Shown: one piece after another, positions 24,901 to 39,900 of the stretch
Layout: the number at the start of each line of letters is the position of its first letter
Position numbering within the stretch: position 1 is the stretch's first letter
Source: Desmodus rotundus
Taxonomy: Eukaryota > Chordata > Mammalia > Chiroptera > Phyllostomidae
NCBI RefSeq assembly: GCF_022682495.2
Contig: NC_071392.1
Coordinates: 139,076,818-139,140,817 of the forward strand
DNA: 64,000 bases
Reading direction: 5' to 3'
The notes under the pieces: model-generated
What the model saw: only the letters and a program-made list of their open reading frames with translations
What the model was told of the DNA's origin: nothing
Databases searched by the model: none
Position numbers and translations under genes: made by a program

Positions 24901-27900
24901 GCAGGTCCCTTTATTTGTCCACTGTGTGCTAAGGTCTGTCCTTCTCACGCCACTCTCACAATTTATGTCATGCCTGTGAACCTCAGGCACTCTTGCTTAA
25001 CTAACACTTCAACTTGTCTTTAAGTTGGCTCCTTACATGTAAGAAGACTTAAACTTATATAGCATAACAGGAAAACCAGGATCACTTACCATATTGCTTG
25101 TAACCAAAAAATAAATATAGTTCTAGCTAGATTCTATTGCTGTGGAGGCTCCAAGTCTCACACCTGTTCTCATTTTTAAAAAGGTAGATTAGGAAGTTTG
25201 GGATAGATGTTAAAGGCATACTGCACCAAACTGGTACTTTCTCCTTGGGGGAAAAAATAGTTTTTTTTTTATTTTTCATTGATCCAATGTTATTAAATCC
25301 TGGGTTCATGTACCATTTAAAATCATCTGCTGTCCCACTAGTGGTAAGGGTTCCAAGAAAGGGCCCATGGTGGGATGTCCTCAAAGCAAGATTGTTTCCT
25401 TATCTGGAAAGGAGGTGGGACTAGTGGCCTCCAAAGGGCCTTTCTACTGCAAGAATAGTACTGCAGGTGTCCAGGGAAGTCCCCTGAACTGCCATAAGGG
25501 ACCCGTGCGGTAGAATTACCAAGTTTCCAGAGTGGACTTTTAGATACTTCTGGACTCCCCTGGGCAGACTCCCATCCAACCGCAGGGCCATGAAGACACC
25601 ACACTAATATGCCCAGGAAATGTTCAAACCCAACCTGCCCCAGCACACAACAGCCCCAGGTCTGACTTCCTAATTCTCCTTTTTACTTCCATAGGCAGGA
25701 GGGAAGCACTACCATCCAACCTGTGCCAGATGCGTACGCTGCCACCAAATGTTCACGGAAGGGGAGGAGATGTACCTCACAGGTAAGCAAACCTGACACT
25801 CTGTAAGCCGTTCAGATCTACACATGACTGGAAAGAAGATACAATCTCCTTTTATTTCAGTGTTACCTTTGCTTTTGGCTTATCCTCAAATTTGCGATTA
25901 ACTCGCCCCTCTCTGGGTGGTTCGGGAAAGTTGCCGGTGTGGCTAATGTGAAGTGACATGTAATCTGCCTTCCATCCCTGTATGCCTCCACCAGCTGCTT
26001 GGCTGGCCTGCTTCCCTGGCAGCGCTCTGAGCAGGCTCTCCCGGCTCTGCCTGGGGGTGGGAGGTTGCACTGAACAAGGCCAAAGGGTCAGAAAACCTCA
26101 GAGGGATGCCTGAGTTACAAAGCGTCTGCAGCATCTCCCCTCCCTTCTCCCCACACCTCTGAATATCTCACACCAGGCTGCTGCCTGCTCTTCCCATGGA
26201 CTCTCAGGAGGTACAAAAAGGAATGGGAGAAAAACAGCAGTCTCTTAGAAGGAAATTGGGGCTGCTTTCCCTACACCCCTTCCTAGAGTCCAGACCCCTG
26301 GCTCCAGGATTCTTGCAACAGTCTCCTAACCAGTCTCCAGACTCTGTTCAACCCCCCATCCTCTGCCCAGTCCATCATCAGGGGACATCACAGTGTTATT
26401 CGTCCAGCCCTGTTCAAAGGTCTGCGGGGCCCCTCCTTACCCACCAGTTTAACCCAGCATTTAGGGCCCTCTCGTGAGGTCTCAAACTGCCTGTCTAGCC
26501 TTGAACTAACCCAACACTTAAGCTGCCAAATTTCAATAGTTTCTCCATCCATTCAACAACTATTTCCTGAGCCCCCACCATGTGCAGGCTCTGTGCTGGG
26601 TGCATAGAGGTCCAGCCATAGCCCTGCACCCACTGCCGTACAGCCCAGTGGGAGTGGGTCACAGTCCATCATCATGCAAGTAAGTGTCACCCTGGAAAAG
26701 TGTTATGAAGGGGAGAAGTATGGGACAATGAGAACACAGCATGGGGGTGAGGAGGGGCATCAGGAAAGGCTCCCAGAGGAAGAGCTGGGACCTGGGATCT
26801 GAAGGATGAGTGGGTGTTAACTGGGCAAAGAGAGGAGGGATGGAGTATGCCAACCTGTGGGGACGGAATCTGCCAGGCTCTGAAGTAGGTAAAGAAATGG
26901 CAAGTGTTGGAGACCTAGGGGAGCCAGTGTGGCTGGGGTGCAGAGGTAGGTGGGCAGGGGTGCACCAGGTCTGTCCCTGTGGCAGGCATGGTGTGTGTTC
27001 AGCCCCTCAATGAACTCATGGCCCTCATGCCTCCAGGTTTTGCTTCCATGCCTTGTCTTCAATAGAACACTTGTCTTCCCATGCCCTTTTGAGAACCCTA
27101 TCATTCTAGATCCAGTTTAGTCACTACGCACTTCATAAACCCCCAGGTGCACCCGACCCCACCCACAACTTAACACACTCCCTCCTTCCTGAGTCCCCAC
27201 ACCACTTTGTTCCCCTCCAGCTTGCATTAGAGTCTTGGCCTGCTCCCCCAGAGTCCTTGCTCTTGACATGGGCCCCTCAGCCCTGACAGTGGCCCCACAA
27301 GCTCTTCAGGTGTTCATTGTTGGCTGAACCGCTATGATTAGTCATCTCCAGATGTGTGAGTAGCTGTGTTGGGAAGGAGTGAGGGCCCCTCCTTCCCGTT
27401 TCCCTACAGTGCAGATTGCACAGAGTGTGTTTTCTGACCAAGCTGCTTATAGCCACAAGCACCCAGGTCCAGGAGTTCCTGCAAGATGGAACGGGTCCCT
27501 TTGCCTAGGGCAGGGTTTCTCAATCTTGGCACAGGTGACATTTTGGGCCAGATAATTGTTTGGTATGGTCCTGTGCATTGCAGGGTACTTTGTAGCACCC
27601 CTGGCGTCTACCATGAGGTGCCAATAACATACCCCCTTCCCACTGTGAGAACCAAAAACATCTCAGATATTGCTAAGTGTCCCTAAGAGGCAAAATTGTC
27701 CTGTTACGAACTGCGGGCCTAGAGCTATTCAACAGACTCTCTTACCATCTGCTCAAAGGCTGGAGCAGAAATTCCTGTGTTGAATTGGGTTAGGTGACCA
27801 TCCCTAAGATGCTGTGACTCTACAACTTACCCGTACTTGTATGTATAGTCACACAGGGGTTAGAGGTGGGAGGATCCCAGAGGTCACTTGAGACTGTAAG

Positions 27901-30900
27901 GTAACAACCCCCATTATTTAGATGGGAAAGTGAGGCCCCGAGGGAGGAAGAGAACTGTGTGAGAACCAGATAACGCAGGGGCAGAGCAGGATTGGCCTTA
28001 TAACTCCCCCTCCAGGGGTCTCTGCATCTCGCCTCCTGGGACCCAGGTCCTGTGTGCTCTCTCAGGTCTCTGAAATGACTAGACCGCCCCCTTCCCATCA
28101 GTATCAATCCCTCGGTGTCTGGTCCCTGAATGGTTCCTGCTGCAGGACCCTGTGCTACATGCTAGGAAGCCCATCCGAGTCTCCGCAAACAGCACGGTAT
28201 CTATATGGACCCTGACCACCTTGGGAATCTGGACTTTGCACTTGGCTTGAAAATTTGTTGCATGGTATTCCTCTCCCCCTTCCCTGGTGAACGCATTTCC
28301 TAGGGTTGAAACTGCCTCCGCATTCACATCTGCAGAGTAATTAACATCGTTACCTTCCTGCCTGAACTTCCAATCCTAATCTTTCCCCATTTGGTGCTTT
28401 GAATCCCAGCTCCACCACTTCCTAAGTCTTGACCTTTAGCGAGTCTCTTAACTCTCCGAACCTAGGCTTCCTAGCCTGTCAAAGCAGCTTTTAACAGTCC
28501 CTGCATATAGAGGTTTGCTAAGTTCCTGACACTTGGTAACCTCTTAGTTCATTCATGTAACAAATATCTATTGAGCATCACCTGAGTGCCCGGCATTGCA
28601 GCAGTGAGCAGGTCAGACGAGCTTCCTGCACTCCTGGAGCTCCCAGCTTCACGCATCAATGTCTTCTGAGCCCTGCTTTTGACCAGAGCTTTACGGAATG
28701 CTGAAAGAGTTAAGTGGTACAGTGAACAGCTTTGTGATCGTGAGAGAGAATGTACAATCAAGCCTTGGGCATAAATGCCTCCAGGAGGCAGGAGATATTC
28801 TCGGTGAGGAAGAAGCCCTGTCACCCTCCCCCTTAATTATCCCCATCCCTACCCTCCTGGCTCCGAGGAGAGTGGGAGTAATTGCAGGGCTTTCAAGGAC
28901 CTAACTTGAGAGACGCTGAGTGGTCCTGGAATGAGTGGGGCAAGGCTGTCCAATGCTAGAGTCATGCGACTTGGGCTGTGGACGTTTGGGGGAGGGGTGT
29001 CGGCCACAGGCAGGGGAGGGGGGAGGGCAGGTTCTGCTGAGAGCTGGGCCTGAGCTGGGCTTGGACACTCTCCCTCGATGGGGCACCAGAACCTGAAATG
29101 ATATTCCCCAGAAATGGCAAGAAAACTGTCCTCCTAGGCAGCACAGGAGTGGTACGAATTGGCTTAGAGCCAGGGTTCTTGGGTTCAAGGGTCAGCACTT
29201 TTGTTAATGGCCTGTGACCTTAAGAAGTAACTTCTATCTCTGGATCTCTTCCTTCACCCATAAAATGAGGATAATTACACTGTCTTTCGTTCATACTGAG
29301 GCCCCCCACTATGTGATAAGCTCTCCATGACGTGCTGGGTACTCAGAGGTGAACAAGGCAGGTGTACTTGCTTCCAGGGTGAAGTGTACTGTCAGGAAGG
29401 GGAGACAGACTTGACTCAAACAGAAGTGCAAATATCCAGTGACAAGCTGTGACAAGTGTTGTGAAGGGGCAATTTGGGAACAATGGAGAGTGTTTTAAGG
29501 CTCCTGATGCAGTCAAGATCTTGAAAGTGAGTAGGAGGTGGGATGGTGAAGAGGGGAAGGAAGACTGTAGAGACAGAGAGAATAGCAGGTGCAAAGGCCC
29601 ACAGTGGGAGGAAGCATTGCATAGTGGAGAAACTGAGGCAGGCCCACATACCCAGTGCTCCGAGAACAAGCACACTCCACAAAGTCCTCATGAATATTCG
29701 GGGAGCTGACTGTGAGAGTGCTCACATGGGAGAGGCTGTGTGAGGAAGTCTGCAGAGTACAAAACCCCAGCCTTGTCGGTTCTACAGCCAGACACCAAAT
29801 GCACGGCGCTGGCAACTGGGCCTCAGGAGGTTCTCTTGGCCACGTTTTTGGTGCTCTGCTTGATGTGCAATGGCTTTCTGAAGGGTTGTAACTGGGAAAA
29901 GTCTGACATCTGTCTGGGTGAGAACCTCCAAGGCCCCAGGAGACAAGAGCAAGTTTCCCCTTATTTAAATTCTGTTGTACATTCAGTCTTTTAACTGTTT
30001 TTGTAAAGATGCCAAATTTCTAATCTGTTTGTTGTCCAAACCCTTCATTTGGGCTTTACCAGGGAATTAGGTCCCTGATTTGGTGCCGCAAAATAACAGC
30101 CGAATGCTGCAGGTTCAGAGCAACACTTACGCGAAAGTCACAAAGGTAACAGTGGCTGGGCCAGTGGCAGTTCCTCTAACCCCAAAACGTGGTTCATGAG
30201 AGACTTTGCTCCTGTTCTAAACGTGCCTATACACAGGAGAAAGGGAAGATAGAACTTTTTTCTCTCCTCCTGTCTACACTAAATGCCCCTGTCCTGAGGA
30301 CCTGAGAAAAGAGTAACACTGGAAACAGGCAGGCAGCTGCCCATTTAAACAGGTCCCTAGTATCATTTGTGTAGTTAATTCATCACACCAGCCAGAAAGT
30401 CATTGATAAAATGCAAGGACAAACTGTGCTCCGCTAAGGAAAGTGTTATAACAAATTATACGTCCTGCTGAGAATAATAATAGATAAAATGCCATCAGGT
30501 GATATTTGTCGAGCACTTACTATGAGCCGCACTAAGTTTTAAATGCAATATCCCATTTTATCATCTCAACTGTGTGAACCAAACAGTAATATCTGCATTT
30601 TAGAGAATAAGAAAGTTTAGAGAGGTCTATGTCCCTGGGCCAAGGTTAGCTAGCCTATTTTGCTAGGGTTTGTTTAAGTCAGTTTTCTTTTATTTATTAT
30701 TAAAATTCTTAACCTGTTTCAGAGTTGGCCTTCTGAACTGGATGAATCCCCTGAAATAACTTGCCAAAGTTTGCATGTAGGTGTTTTTCTTTAAGCAGAG
30801 GGCCCTCGCTTTCATCTAATTTCTGGATGTCCACGGCCCGCAATAAAGTGAAGGGCCTTAGTTCTGTGTTAATGCAAATCCAAAACAGTGCTCTGAAAGC

Positions 30901-33900
30901 TTTCTTTGATAAGTACACCAAACCCTTCTCTTGTATAACTGAGTCTGTTTCAGATCGCATGTGTTTTTAATAGTTCAGATAATGCAAGGTCCTGGCACCA
31001 GGAGGTGTGTCTCTCTGGCACGGTTGGATCAGTGTTTTGCTGGGGCCTCGTCATCCTCTGACAAGCACCACAGAGGAGGCTCGCAGAGCTGCCAGGTGTT
31101 CAGGAGCGGTGTTGCCCATTGTTAGGGATTGTGAGATGCCGGCCCTCAGTCGTAACCTACGTGTCTCATCCCACCACACTTCAAAAGGCACTAGCCTAAT
31201 ATTGGTTGCAACAATTTACTAATTTAGCATTGTTATTTTTAATTGGGTCTCTCTACTGACAGCTTAGGTTGTAGGAGTTATGCTTAAAAACTTATGTTTT
31301 CTCAATCCTGCTATAATTTAAGATTCTTCAATATATCCTGCTACTATGCTAAAGTGATATTTCCTAAAGTCTGACTCTACTAATTAAGCACATTTCATTT
31401 TAAACAGGGTATATTTTAATTTTTAATGAGCTGCATTTTCTATTTTTAGGGTTACCAAACATCTTGAATCCTATAATATTATAGCACAGTAGTTTTAAGT
31501 TTGTATTTTAAAGTCTGTTTCCAACTTGCTCCTCCCGAGCTGCCGCTGACTCGAGACAATATGACCGTTTTCTCACCATTTACGTGTCACATCCTCTTCA
31601 CCAGCCAGTTTGTCCATGTTGATTGAAATTAGCTCCAGAGTAGCAATTTCCCTGGTTGCTTCCTCTCTTCTCTGGGAAACAAAATTGCCTGCTGGGCAAG
31701 TCAAGAACCTGTCAGATACTAGCATTTTGACTCAATGAGATGTTTTATTAGTCTGGACTTTTTAGGTGGCAGAAACCCAACACAAACAACATTAGGAAAC
31801 AGAGGACTGACTGAACAGCTCACAGAACTGAGAAGCCCCAAGCAGTGGCACAGCTGGGTTAAGAGAGCCATGGTATCAGCAGGTGGTGGCTCCCCTGCTG
31901 ATTTTTGTGTGTGGCCTCAGGACTGGCCGCCTCTGTGTGGGGGGACGAATGGCATGGCCAGCCCCAGCCACAATGGGTGCAGAGGGGCAGTGTTCCCTGC
32001 AAGCTTCAACAGAGACACACCAGAGAGACTCCAAGAAGCCTGATTTCGGTCATATGCCAACACCCAGGCAGGGCGGGGAAAGAGCAAGGGACAGGGCAGC
32101 CAGGTATCTAAGCTCCCTAAACCCCAATTTGCCAATCTGAGAACAGGAGTAATCCCAGGCCCCATGTCACTGACCTGTTGTGAGGGTTAAAGGAGTGAAT
32201 GCATGGTGGATGCTTAGCCCAGAGCCTGGCCCCACCAGCCCTGCCAGTCTGAGCTCATGATCAACACCCAGGATGTCAAAATGGCAATTCCCCATGCACT
32301 AATAAATGCTGGCTTTTGTCAATGGCATGACCATTATTAATAACGCTTAGCATATGTGCTCATAAATGTTATTATTATTTATCAAGATTATTTTTATCAT
32401 TATTATCATATTAGTTAACATTATTATTTTTTAATTAAGTACTGTTGTTATAAAGTGTATAGCATAAGCGCTGGCATAGGCTCTCTCTAAATATTAGTTA
32501 TAATAATAACAATAAGAATAATAAAAATACTGAGTGCCTGACACATACTAAGCACTCAATACATTTTATTGACTATCCTAATGGGTATTTTCAGCAATTA
32601 CTATTTCCTGTGAATTACTCGGTACTGCCATTCTCCTTTCCTCATCGTCCCACTTCATATCCTCCATGGTAACCAGCTTCATTGTAGCTAAGCAGGTTTG
32701 CTCCTCAACCTCTTCATTAAGCTTTAAGCCCTCTTGATCATGTCAGCTGCAGGCAAGCTGGTCTTTTCCACCTTTCCTGAGGTGCCCTCATCCCTGGGCA
32801 CAAGCCCAACCTCCCAGAAGGGCACGCTGGCAGCCAAGTCAGGCTTCTGCTTAGTGACTCCACCTGCACAGCTTGCTGCAAGCCCCTCACTCACCCAGGC
32901 CCCAGCTCTGGGAGTTGGAGAATAACCACTACCCACCACCAGGAAAGCAGCCTTTCCTTACTGCTTTCCCCTTACCCACACTGGATCCTGGCAAACAGAG
33001 TTTCGGTGGGGGAGAGAAAGTAATAATAACAAAAACAACTAACTCTTCTATTGTGCCAACTCAAAGGCAGCCACTGTTCTAAGTGCTCTGCGTGTACAGT
33101 GGTCCGCTCTCATCTGCCAGGCATACGTTCCGACACCCTGTGGATGTCTGAAACCGCGGATAGCACGGAAACCTATATACACTGTTTTTCCTATACATGC
33201 ATACCTATGAAAAATTCACATAACATAAAACTAACCATTTTAAAGTGTGCAGGTCAGTGATATTTAGTACACTCACTATGCTGTGAACTACCACCACTGG
33301 CTAGTCCCAGAAACATTTGCCTCACCCCATTACGCAATTGTTCCTCATATCCTTTCACCCTAATGCCTGGCAACCACCAATCCGCTTTCTGTTTCTACAT
33401 ATTTACCTACTTTGGGTATTTCATATCGACGGAATCATATAATATGTGGCCTTTCGTATCTGGTGTCTTTTACTTCGGATGATGTTTCCTAAGTTCATCC
33501 ATGTTGTAGCATGTAGCAGTGCTTCATTCCTTTTTATGGTGGAATAATATTTCACTCTATGGATATACCACACTTGTTTACCTGGGCAGGGATTTTAAAG
33601 GAGCCATCCCAAAGTTCTAGCAAGTCTATGCCCAAAGGCAGTGCTGCCCACATAAGGCAGAACTCAGAAATTTCACCCTATTGTGGCCAAGAGAAATCCA
33701 GAGAAGAAATCTGCTGTAAGAGAACAAGCTGATGAAGATTAGGGGTTGGAAATTCAACCGCCTGCTTTAAACTCCTTAAGTGAGGGAGCAGACCAGGAGG
33801 CAGCCAGCAGGGAGGGTCCCTGGCCTCCTGCAGGGTCTCAGAGCATTTACATTAAAAAATACTTAAGAAAACACTGTGCCCAAACAGAACCCTCAGTGGG

Positions 33901-36900
33901 CCAGCTTCAGTCACTGCTCTCTCTATGTGTAACCCCAGAGAGGCATTCTGGGAGACTATGGCACCAGCTTCAGTTTGGGCATGAAATATCCACTAATGCA
34001 AAAAAAATGAAAGAGTTGGCAAATGGAATTTCAGCATCCAACAGAGAGGTGAGCGGGTTCCCAAACATGAAGTAAGTCCCAAATGTTACAGGCACTATAG
34101 CCAGTCAGATAAGACTGCATGCTGACCCTGCTGGGAATCATGAACAGCCTTAATACCTGGTGCAGGACAGTTTTAGAGAACAAGATCTCTATCTCCGATT
34201 CAGCTGATATGGAAATGGCTAATCCTTCACGTCCATAACCTTTACAGAAGGTTTTAACTGCAGAACCTGGAAATGTGGGTGACAGTCTCAGAGGATGAGA
34301 GGGTGACTCATGGAACCAGGAGTCGGACAAGCAAAAAAAGTGTTGAGTTTTTACAGGAAGTTAAAGAGTCCTATCTTGTAAAATTGATTTCTTTATCCCA
34401 TGACATTCCAAGGGAACAAATTTGGAGTGTTAACCACTATGTAACCCTGTAGTTCTCCAATTTACAGTCATAATCATCTGGAGAGCTTGTTAAAAGTCAC
34501 AGATTCCCGGAGCCCACCTCCAGGAAATTAGCTATAGGGGCACCTCTGGAGACCCAGGAATCTGCATTTTACCAGGCTGCCAGACAGGTGGTCCATGAGT
34601 CATACTTGGACACACCCCAAACTAGTGAATATTCTTATAGACACTCAGTCTGAAATCGTAGCTGTCGAATCAGAGTCCAGATTCTACCACTTGTCCAAAT
34701 CTCTGAGCCCAGCTTAGAGAATTCAACTGGCCTAAAATAGCATATCACATTTCTTTTGTTTATTCATTCACTCAGTGTCAATTAATTAAGGATCTGCTGT
34801 CCCTGCAGGTATATCTGTAGATAAGACAGATATGCATCCTGCTGCTTATAGAACTTATATTCTAGTCAAGGTCATTGGATAGGGGTAAATAATTATCTTT
34901 CTATACAGAGAAGCCTGTTAAGATGGAAACATAAAATATCCATGGTTGGGAGGGATTGTAAACATCTGTGAGAGTAAGTACCACATGATGCATCTCCTCA
35001 ACAACATCCCTACTGAACATTCACACACCCAATATGCGCTTAAATACTTCCAGGGACAGGAAGCCCACTTGCAGCATGTGCCCATTCAAACTTCAGATAT
35101 TAAATTTTATTTCCCCAAAACTTTTGCCTTTGCTCCTTGTTCTCCTGTACAAGACATGATGAATGAATTCACCCCTCTTCCCACAGAGAAGCATTAAATA
35201 TTTTTTTTAAATCCTTTTAACTCTTCTGTTATGGTTACATCATCTTCTGGGTATATATCACTGTCTTTAAAACACAAAGGTGGGAACCAATCAGTCATTC
35301 ATCTGTTTCTTCATTAAACCCGCGTGAGCCAGACACTGTTTTAGGCCATGGGGATAAAGCCCATAGAAGAGAATAACCTCCCCTTCAGCCTGGGTGTTCC
35401 CTTTCTGTCCGTGCCACACTGGAGAGCTATTAACCAAAGGCAGAAGTCAGCAGACTACAATTCATATGAGTCTTCATGAACAAATAGTCTTTTCTTACCT
35501 TCATTTATCAAAGTTTATTGCTAACTACCAACAAATTCCTCCCCCTCTTTAATTTAAATGATAGTCTGCTAACTCCCAAACTTCTTTTTTTTTCATATTC
35601 AATTATATTTTCTTTCTCCCTTTCAATTCTCAGCCCTCACATCTTATAAACTTGCTTTCCCGCGTACGGAGTGCTGAAGCCATTTGTGGCTCAGCTTTAT
35701 TTCAGAACAGATATGCCAGTGACACAGAGAGACCACCTCATCCGACCTCCTCCCTTTCCACATGACTTCCCCCCATGAGAATTTGTGCCTGACCCTTTAC
35801 CTTTCCTATGCCTCTTTCACTTAATCTCGTGACCCTAGGCATCTGTGTCCACCTCATCCACTTCCTACAGTGACATGAAACATGTGCTTCCTGCCAGAGC
35901 CCCAGTGTAAACAACTCCTCCTGGTGTCAGCGGCAACTCGGAGAGGGCCCGGAAATGCTCTCTCTAACAACTCCCTGAAGCAAGGGTCCCCACCCACCGC
36001 TTCGTAGTAGACACACCCTGAGGTTGCTGGATCGAGCTGCAGACTCAGAGTCCCCCTACTGGGTTCTGAGAGCCACTGCATCTCACGGAGAAGGAATTAA
36101 ACTCCTGTTGAATCATTAGGGAACACCCAAGAACATCAGCAAACAAGAATCTAAGATCCCTATCCCACAAAAGACAAAATGTCACTAAAATTAGAATTTT
36201 GGAGATAAAGATAATCTCCAAGACCATCCAAACCCCACCTCGTTGTTATTCAAATGAAAAACCTGGAACCTATTCAAATGAAAAACCTGGAACCCATAAG
36301 GAGGAGGTGTTGGGGCCAAGCCAAAACAAGAACCCAGGGCTCCCAACTCCAGGCCCATCTTCCCTGCACTGCACTTCTGGGTCTGATTGTTCAACCTTAA
36401 ACCACCCCCTGTCACTCAGCCAGTACTCCAGTCCTGGGGCTCCAGGCAACAAACCACAATGGTGAGTATACCCTTAACAAAGTCAGACAAACAAATGCCA
36501 TCTGGGTGCTCAGGAATCTAGCCATTTGCTGGCTCCTTTCCTTCTAGGGCTGGTTACAAAAGGAATGGCACCAATGGGATAATATGTTCCTATTTTTTTC
36601 TTCTAATCCAGGACACCTGTTCCTTCTTTGGGGAATGTGTAATATTTGGGGATCCTTCCCAACATGTGACTGGCCACCTGTTGTTCATGCCTTCCCAAAT
36701 TGGCCTCTCAGTTTGGGACTGGCCAACTGGCTTCTCACCCACAATAAAATACAATATACTAAATTTGAAGAGTCTGCAGTCTCTTAGGAATTAGCAGGTC
36801 AAGACAATGCTCTTAAGCAAAATATACATCCTGACACTTCTTCCCCTTAAATGTGATAGCCCTGGGAGACTGTCATAAGTCTTTGAAGAGGAAGGAAGGC

Positions 36901-39900
36901 TGGAATTCACCACAGTCTGTCACTTTATTTCACCTCCACTGCCATTCATTTATTCAGCATACATTTATTGACCACCTGCTATGTGTCACTCACTGCCAAT
37001 TGTCCACTCATCTATTCACCCACAAAATTTACACAGACTCCTCTATCAGTGACGTCCTGTGCTGGATGCTACGGGAGATCCAGCAATGAATAAAGCCCAG
37101 CTCCTGCCTAGAAGGAGCTCTTAAGTTAGTGGCGGTGATAAATCCGCAGGCTACTATGATTTAAGGGCAGATGTGTTGAGAGAGAAACAAAAGAACTATG
37201 GATCACAGAGGAGAGAGAAGTCACTCTCAGCTGGCAGGTAAGAAAGTTTGCAAGATGTCATGTGAGACGTGACCCCTAAGGAATGAGTAGGATTTTCACG
37301 GGCAGAAAGACTGCGTGGGTGGTTGAATCCATGCAGAAGCAGAGAGCCAGGAAAACCAGGGACCCTCCTGGTTGCTTTGTAGGGCAGACAGGCTATTGAG
37401 GGAGTAAACGAAGGTGGGGGAGGTGAGGAGAGACTTCAATGCTAATAGGCATGACAGGTTTCAGCCTTTGTTATTTTCCTGGCCCCTAGGTTCTGAGGTT
37501 TGGCACCCAATCTGCAAACAGGCAGCCCGGGCAGAGAAGAAGTTAAAGGTAAGCAAGCCCACCTACTTTTTGCAATGGTTTGGGGGCACTGTGCTTTAGT
37601 AGGAGCTCATTCTTCAGTGTGCATGCTCCCAAAATGTGTGCCTGTATCCTCGGATTTCCTTAATGGTAACATCCATCTCAGGGGGCTTTTGAGGGAGTTA
37701 ATATGGATGTGATAACACTGTGAAAACTGTACAGCAACATCTTAATGTGAGTTTTTAAGTATTCCTGGGGTGAGGCTATATCCTAACCATGGCTTCCCAA
37801 GATGGCAGCCTCCCTGATGTACCCCAGCCTAAGCTCATTTATTAACAATAATGGTTAATATTGTCCCAGGGATTGAGAGTCTGCAAAAGATCTTCACAGT
37901 CACTGTCTGATTTGATTTCTTTAACCCTGTGGGGCAGGTGGGGCAAGGAATTTTATCTTTGCTTTGCTTGTGAGAAAACCAAGGTCTAAGGAAGGCAGTG
38001 ATTTGCCCATAGTAATGCAACCAGGCAGAAACACAGCCAGAGTCTCCAGGAACATGCTGGTCCAGCAGAGGTCCCATGTCCCTCAGAATTGCTCTGCTCT
38101 GACAAGCACCAGAGGGCCATGTGACTTCGGATTCTTGATCCAAGAACTGCAAGGAGGGGCTCACCGAGTTCCTGGGTCCTTGGTGCTGTGGAGGAGATAT
38201 GTGGAGTGTGGGTTGGAGGATACTCTGTGACCTCTAAGATGCCCCTACACTCTGGCCCCCAGATACCAACTTGGTCCCTTGGGACTGTATTAAAAGTTAC
38301 CTGCTAGAGTCTCAGCTAAAACCACATGTGTACAATGTCTGACCAGCTGGTGAAATGTCTTCTCCTTTGCCATCTCATCTATCCAATGTAAGTTTTGGGA
38401 AAGAGCCAGTTTATTGGTAGATAATTTTTTGAACAATGGGTTTTTTTTCTTGTTTCTTCCAAGGCTTTTCTCCCTTTTAAGGTGTAAAAAGTCCTAATCA
38501 TCCCTTCCTTCCTCAATTGCCTCCTCTTTAGTGGCATTTCTCAAATTTCAGTCATCCTTCTATAGCCCTGATGCTTTTTGCCATATCTTTGTGCCACCTG
38601 TATCATTAGATACTTAATATTTTTCTTGTTCTTTAAATCAACTCACTACTTTTTACTTAACTAAATTTATTTTAAAATACAACTTTATATTACCAAGTGG
38701 AAAACCAGTATTACTTGGTGTAAACAGAAGAAAACCATAAAATAAATTCAATGAATATGAAACAATTCTTAAGGATACATCTTGGAAAGTCTAGCTAGAT
38801 CATGTTGCCTGCAATCTCTTTGTTAAAAGAAAGAAAAGGGTGGCGTGTTGGGGAATTAGCAATTGTCGAGGCAGTTCTGAAATGTATTGGCATCAGACTA
38901 AGACTTCTTCTTGATCTGAGAGGATTGAATAGAATTTTACACTTTACTCGCTCACTCTAGGACTCTGTATTATCAAATGTTCCACCTAAATGTATCTCCC
39001 CAGAGCCACACTTGTTCATAATACACACTTTGGGAAACACTCCTGTATAGCCTGCTTAGAAATCTTTAAATGGTAGGACGAGAAATCTGAAAGGGAGTTT
39101 AGCAATCTGAGACCAACCCCTTCATTGTACAGGTCAGGAATCTGAGACTCCTAAAATCACATAGTACATTATTGGTCCTTGGTGTCTAATCTGTTTACTT
39201 TTTAACCACAACATGCTGCCACTCTCTGAGAAGCCCGAAGATTGACATAGCGTTGTTCTGCTAAGGAAGCCATTAGTCCATCATTTCTATTGTTTAGAGA
39301 AAGATTTTTTTAAGCTTATCACTTAGGTTGATGTCAGTTTGCAGTGGATATACCATAAACAATCAGTATATTATGCAATTACATGAAGCTTAACTTACTT
39401 TTATATTTTGTACAATACAAGCAAACTAAGGAATGAGAACTAACCAATTTTATTCATTTAAAGTAAATACATTATTGACTGGGATTAATCCAAATAAAAA
39501 GTTTTATGAGTAACTTCCTATCTAAGAGGCCAGTAACATATGTGTGTGTGTGTATAAACAAATTCAAACAAATTCATATTCAGGCCAACAGCCTAAAATC
39601 TTGTGTATGTCTGATTACATTCACGCAGACATCACTCTAAAAGGCAGAAAATAAAGAAAAAGTGCAGAAATAGCCAGAGAGTGTTTTTTATAGTATTGCT
39701 AACATCCCCTGAAAAACTGCATGCGTATACCCCGTCTCCCCCTTCCCACCAAGTCAGAGCACAGCTAGCTTCTCACCCTTCTGTTTTCGTCTCTCCCACA
39801 GCACCGGCGGACGTCTGAAACTTCCATCTCACCCCCTGGATCCAGCATTGGGTCACCCAACCGAGTCATCTGCGTATGTATCACTTTGCAGCCACTGAAG

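Larger units (their letters stand above)
19184..25694 (+). other. ABLIM3: Intron 5 of the window (6.5 kb)
   Basis: A small 12-bp tandem duplication (19311-19334) precedes MIR-like sequence. L2 sequence covers roughly 20000-21270. A sense MIR lies at 21716-21850, TA repeats around an imperfect palindrome at 21878-21971, a 20-bp direct duplication at 22467-22511 and copy B of the unnamed repeat at 22880-23330. The block 23980-24360 has no recognised repeat. The region 24430-25690 shows nothing firm. No exon found. Confidence 0.78.
25783..37489 (+). other. ABLIM3: Intron 6 of the window (11.7 kb, the largest)
   Basis: Contains several L2 fragments (26540-26830, 28545-28650, 29290-29640, 34755-34910, 35290-35390, 36945-37420), a MER20-like element (27511-27716), MIRs (28395-28520 sense, 30490-30655 antisense, 32100-32250 sense), copy C of the unnamed repeat (31735-31910), a TTA-rich tract (32330-32530), a Tigger-like piece with an L1 (33095-33590), a MER5A-like element (34450-34612) and an exact 24-bp tandem duplication (36247-36294). 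The blocks 29990-30480 and 31000-31730 show no recognised repeat. No exon found. Confidence 0.78.

Noticed and set aside
36180..36790. Possible LTR (MaLR-like) with a polyadenylation-like 'cacaataaaata' end
   Set aside because: I could not find paired terminal landmarks or a convincing match, so it was not annotated.
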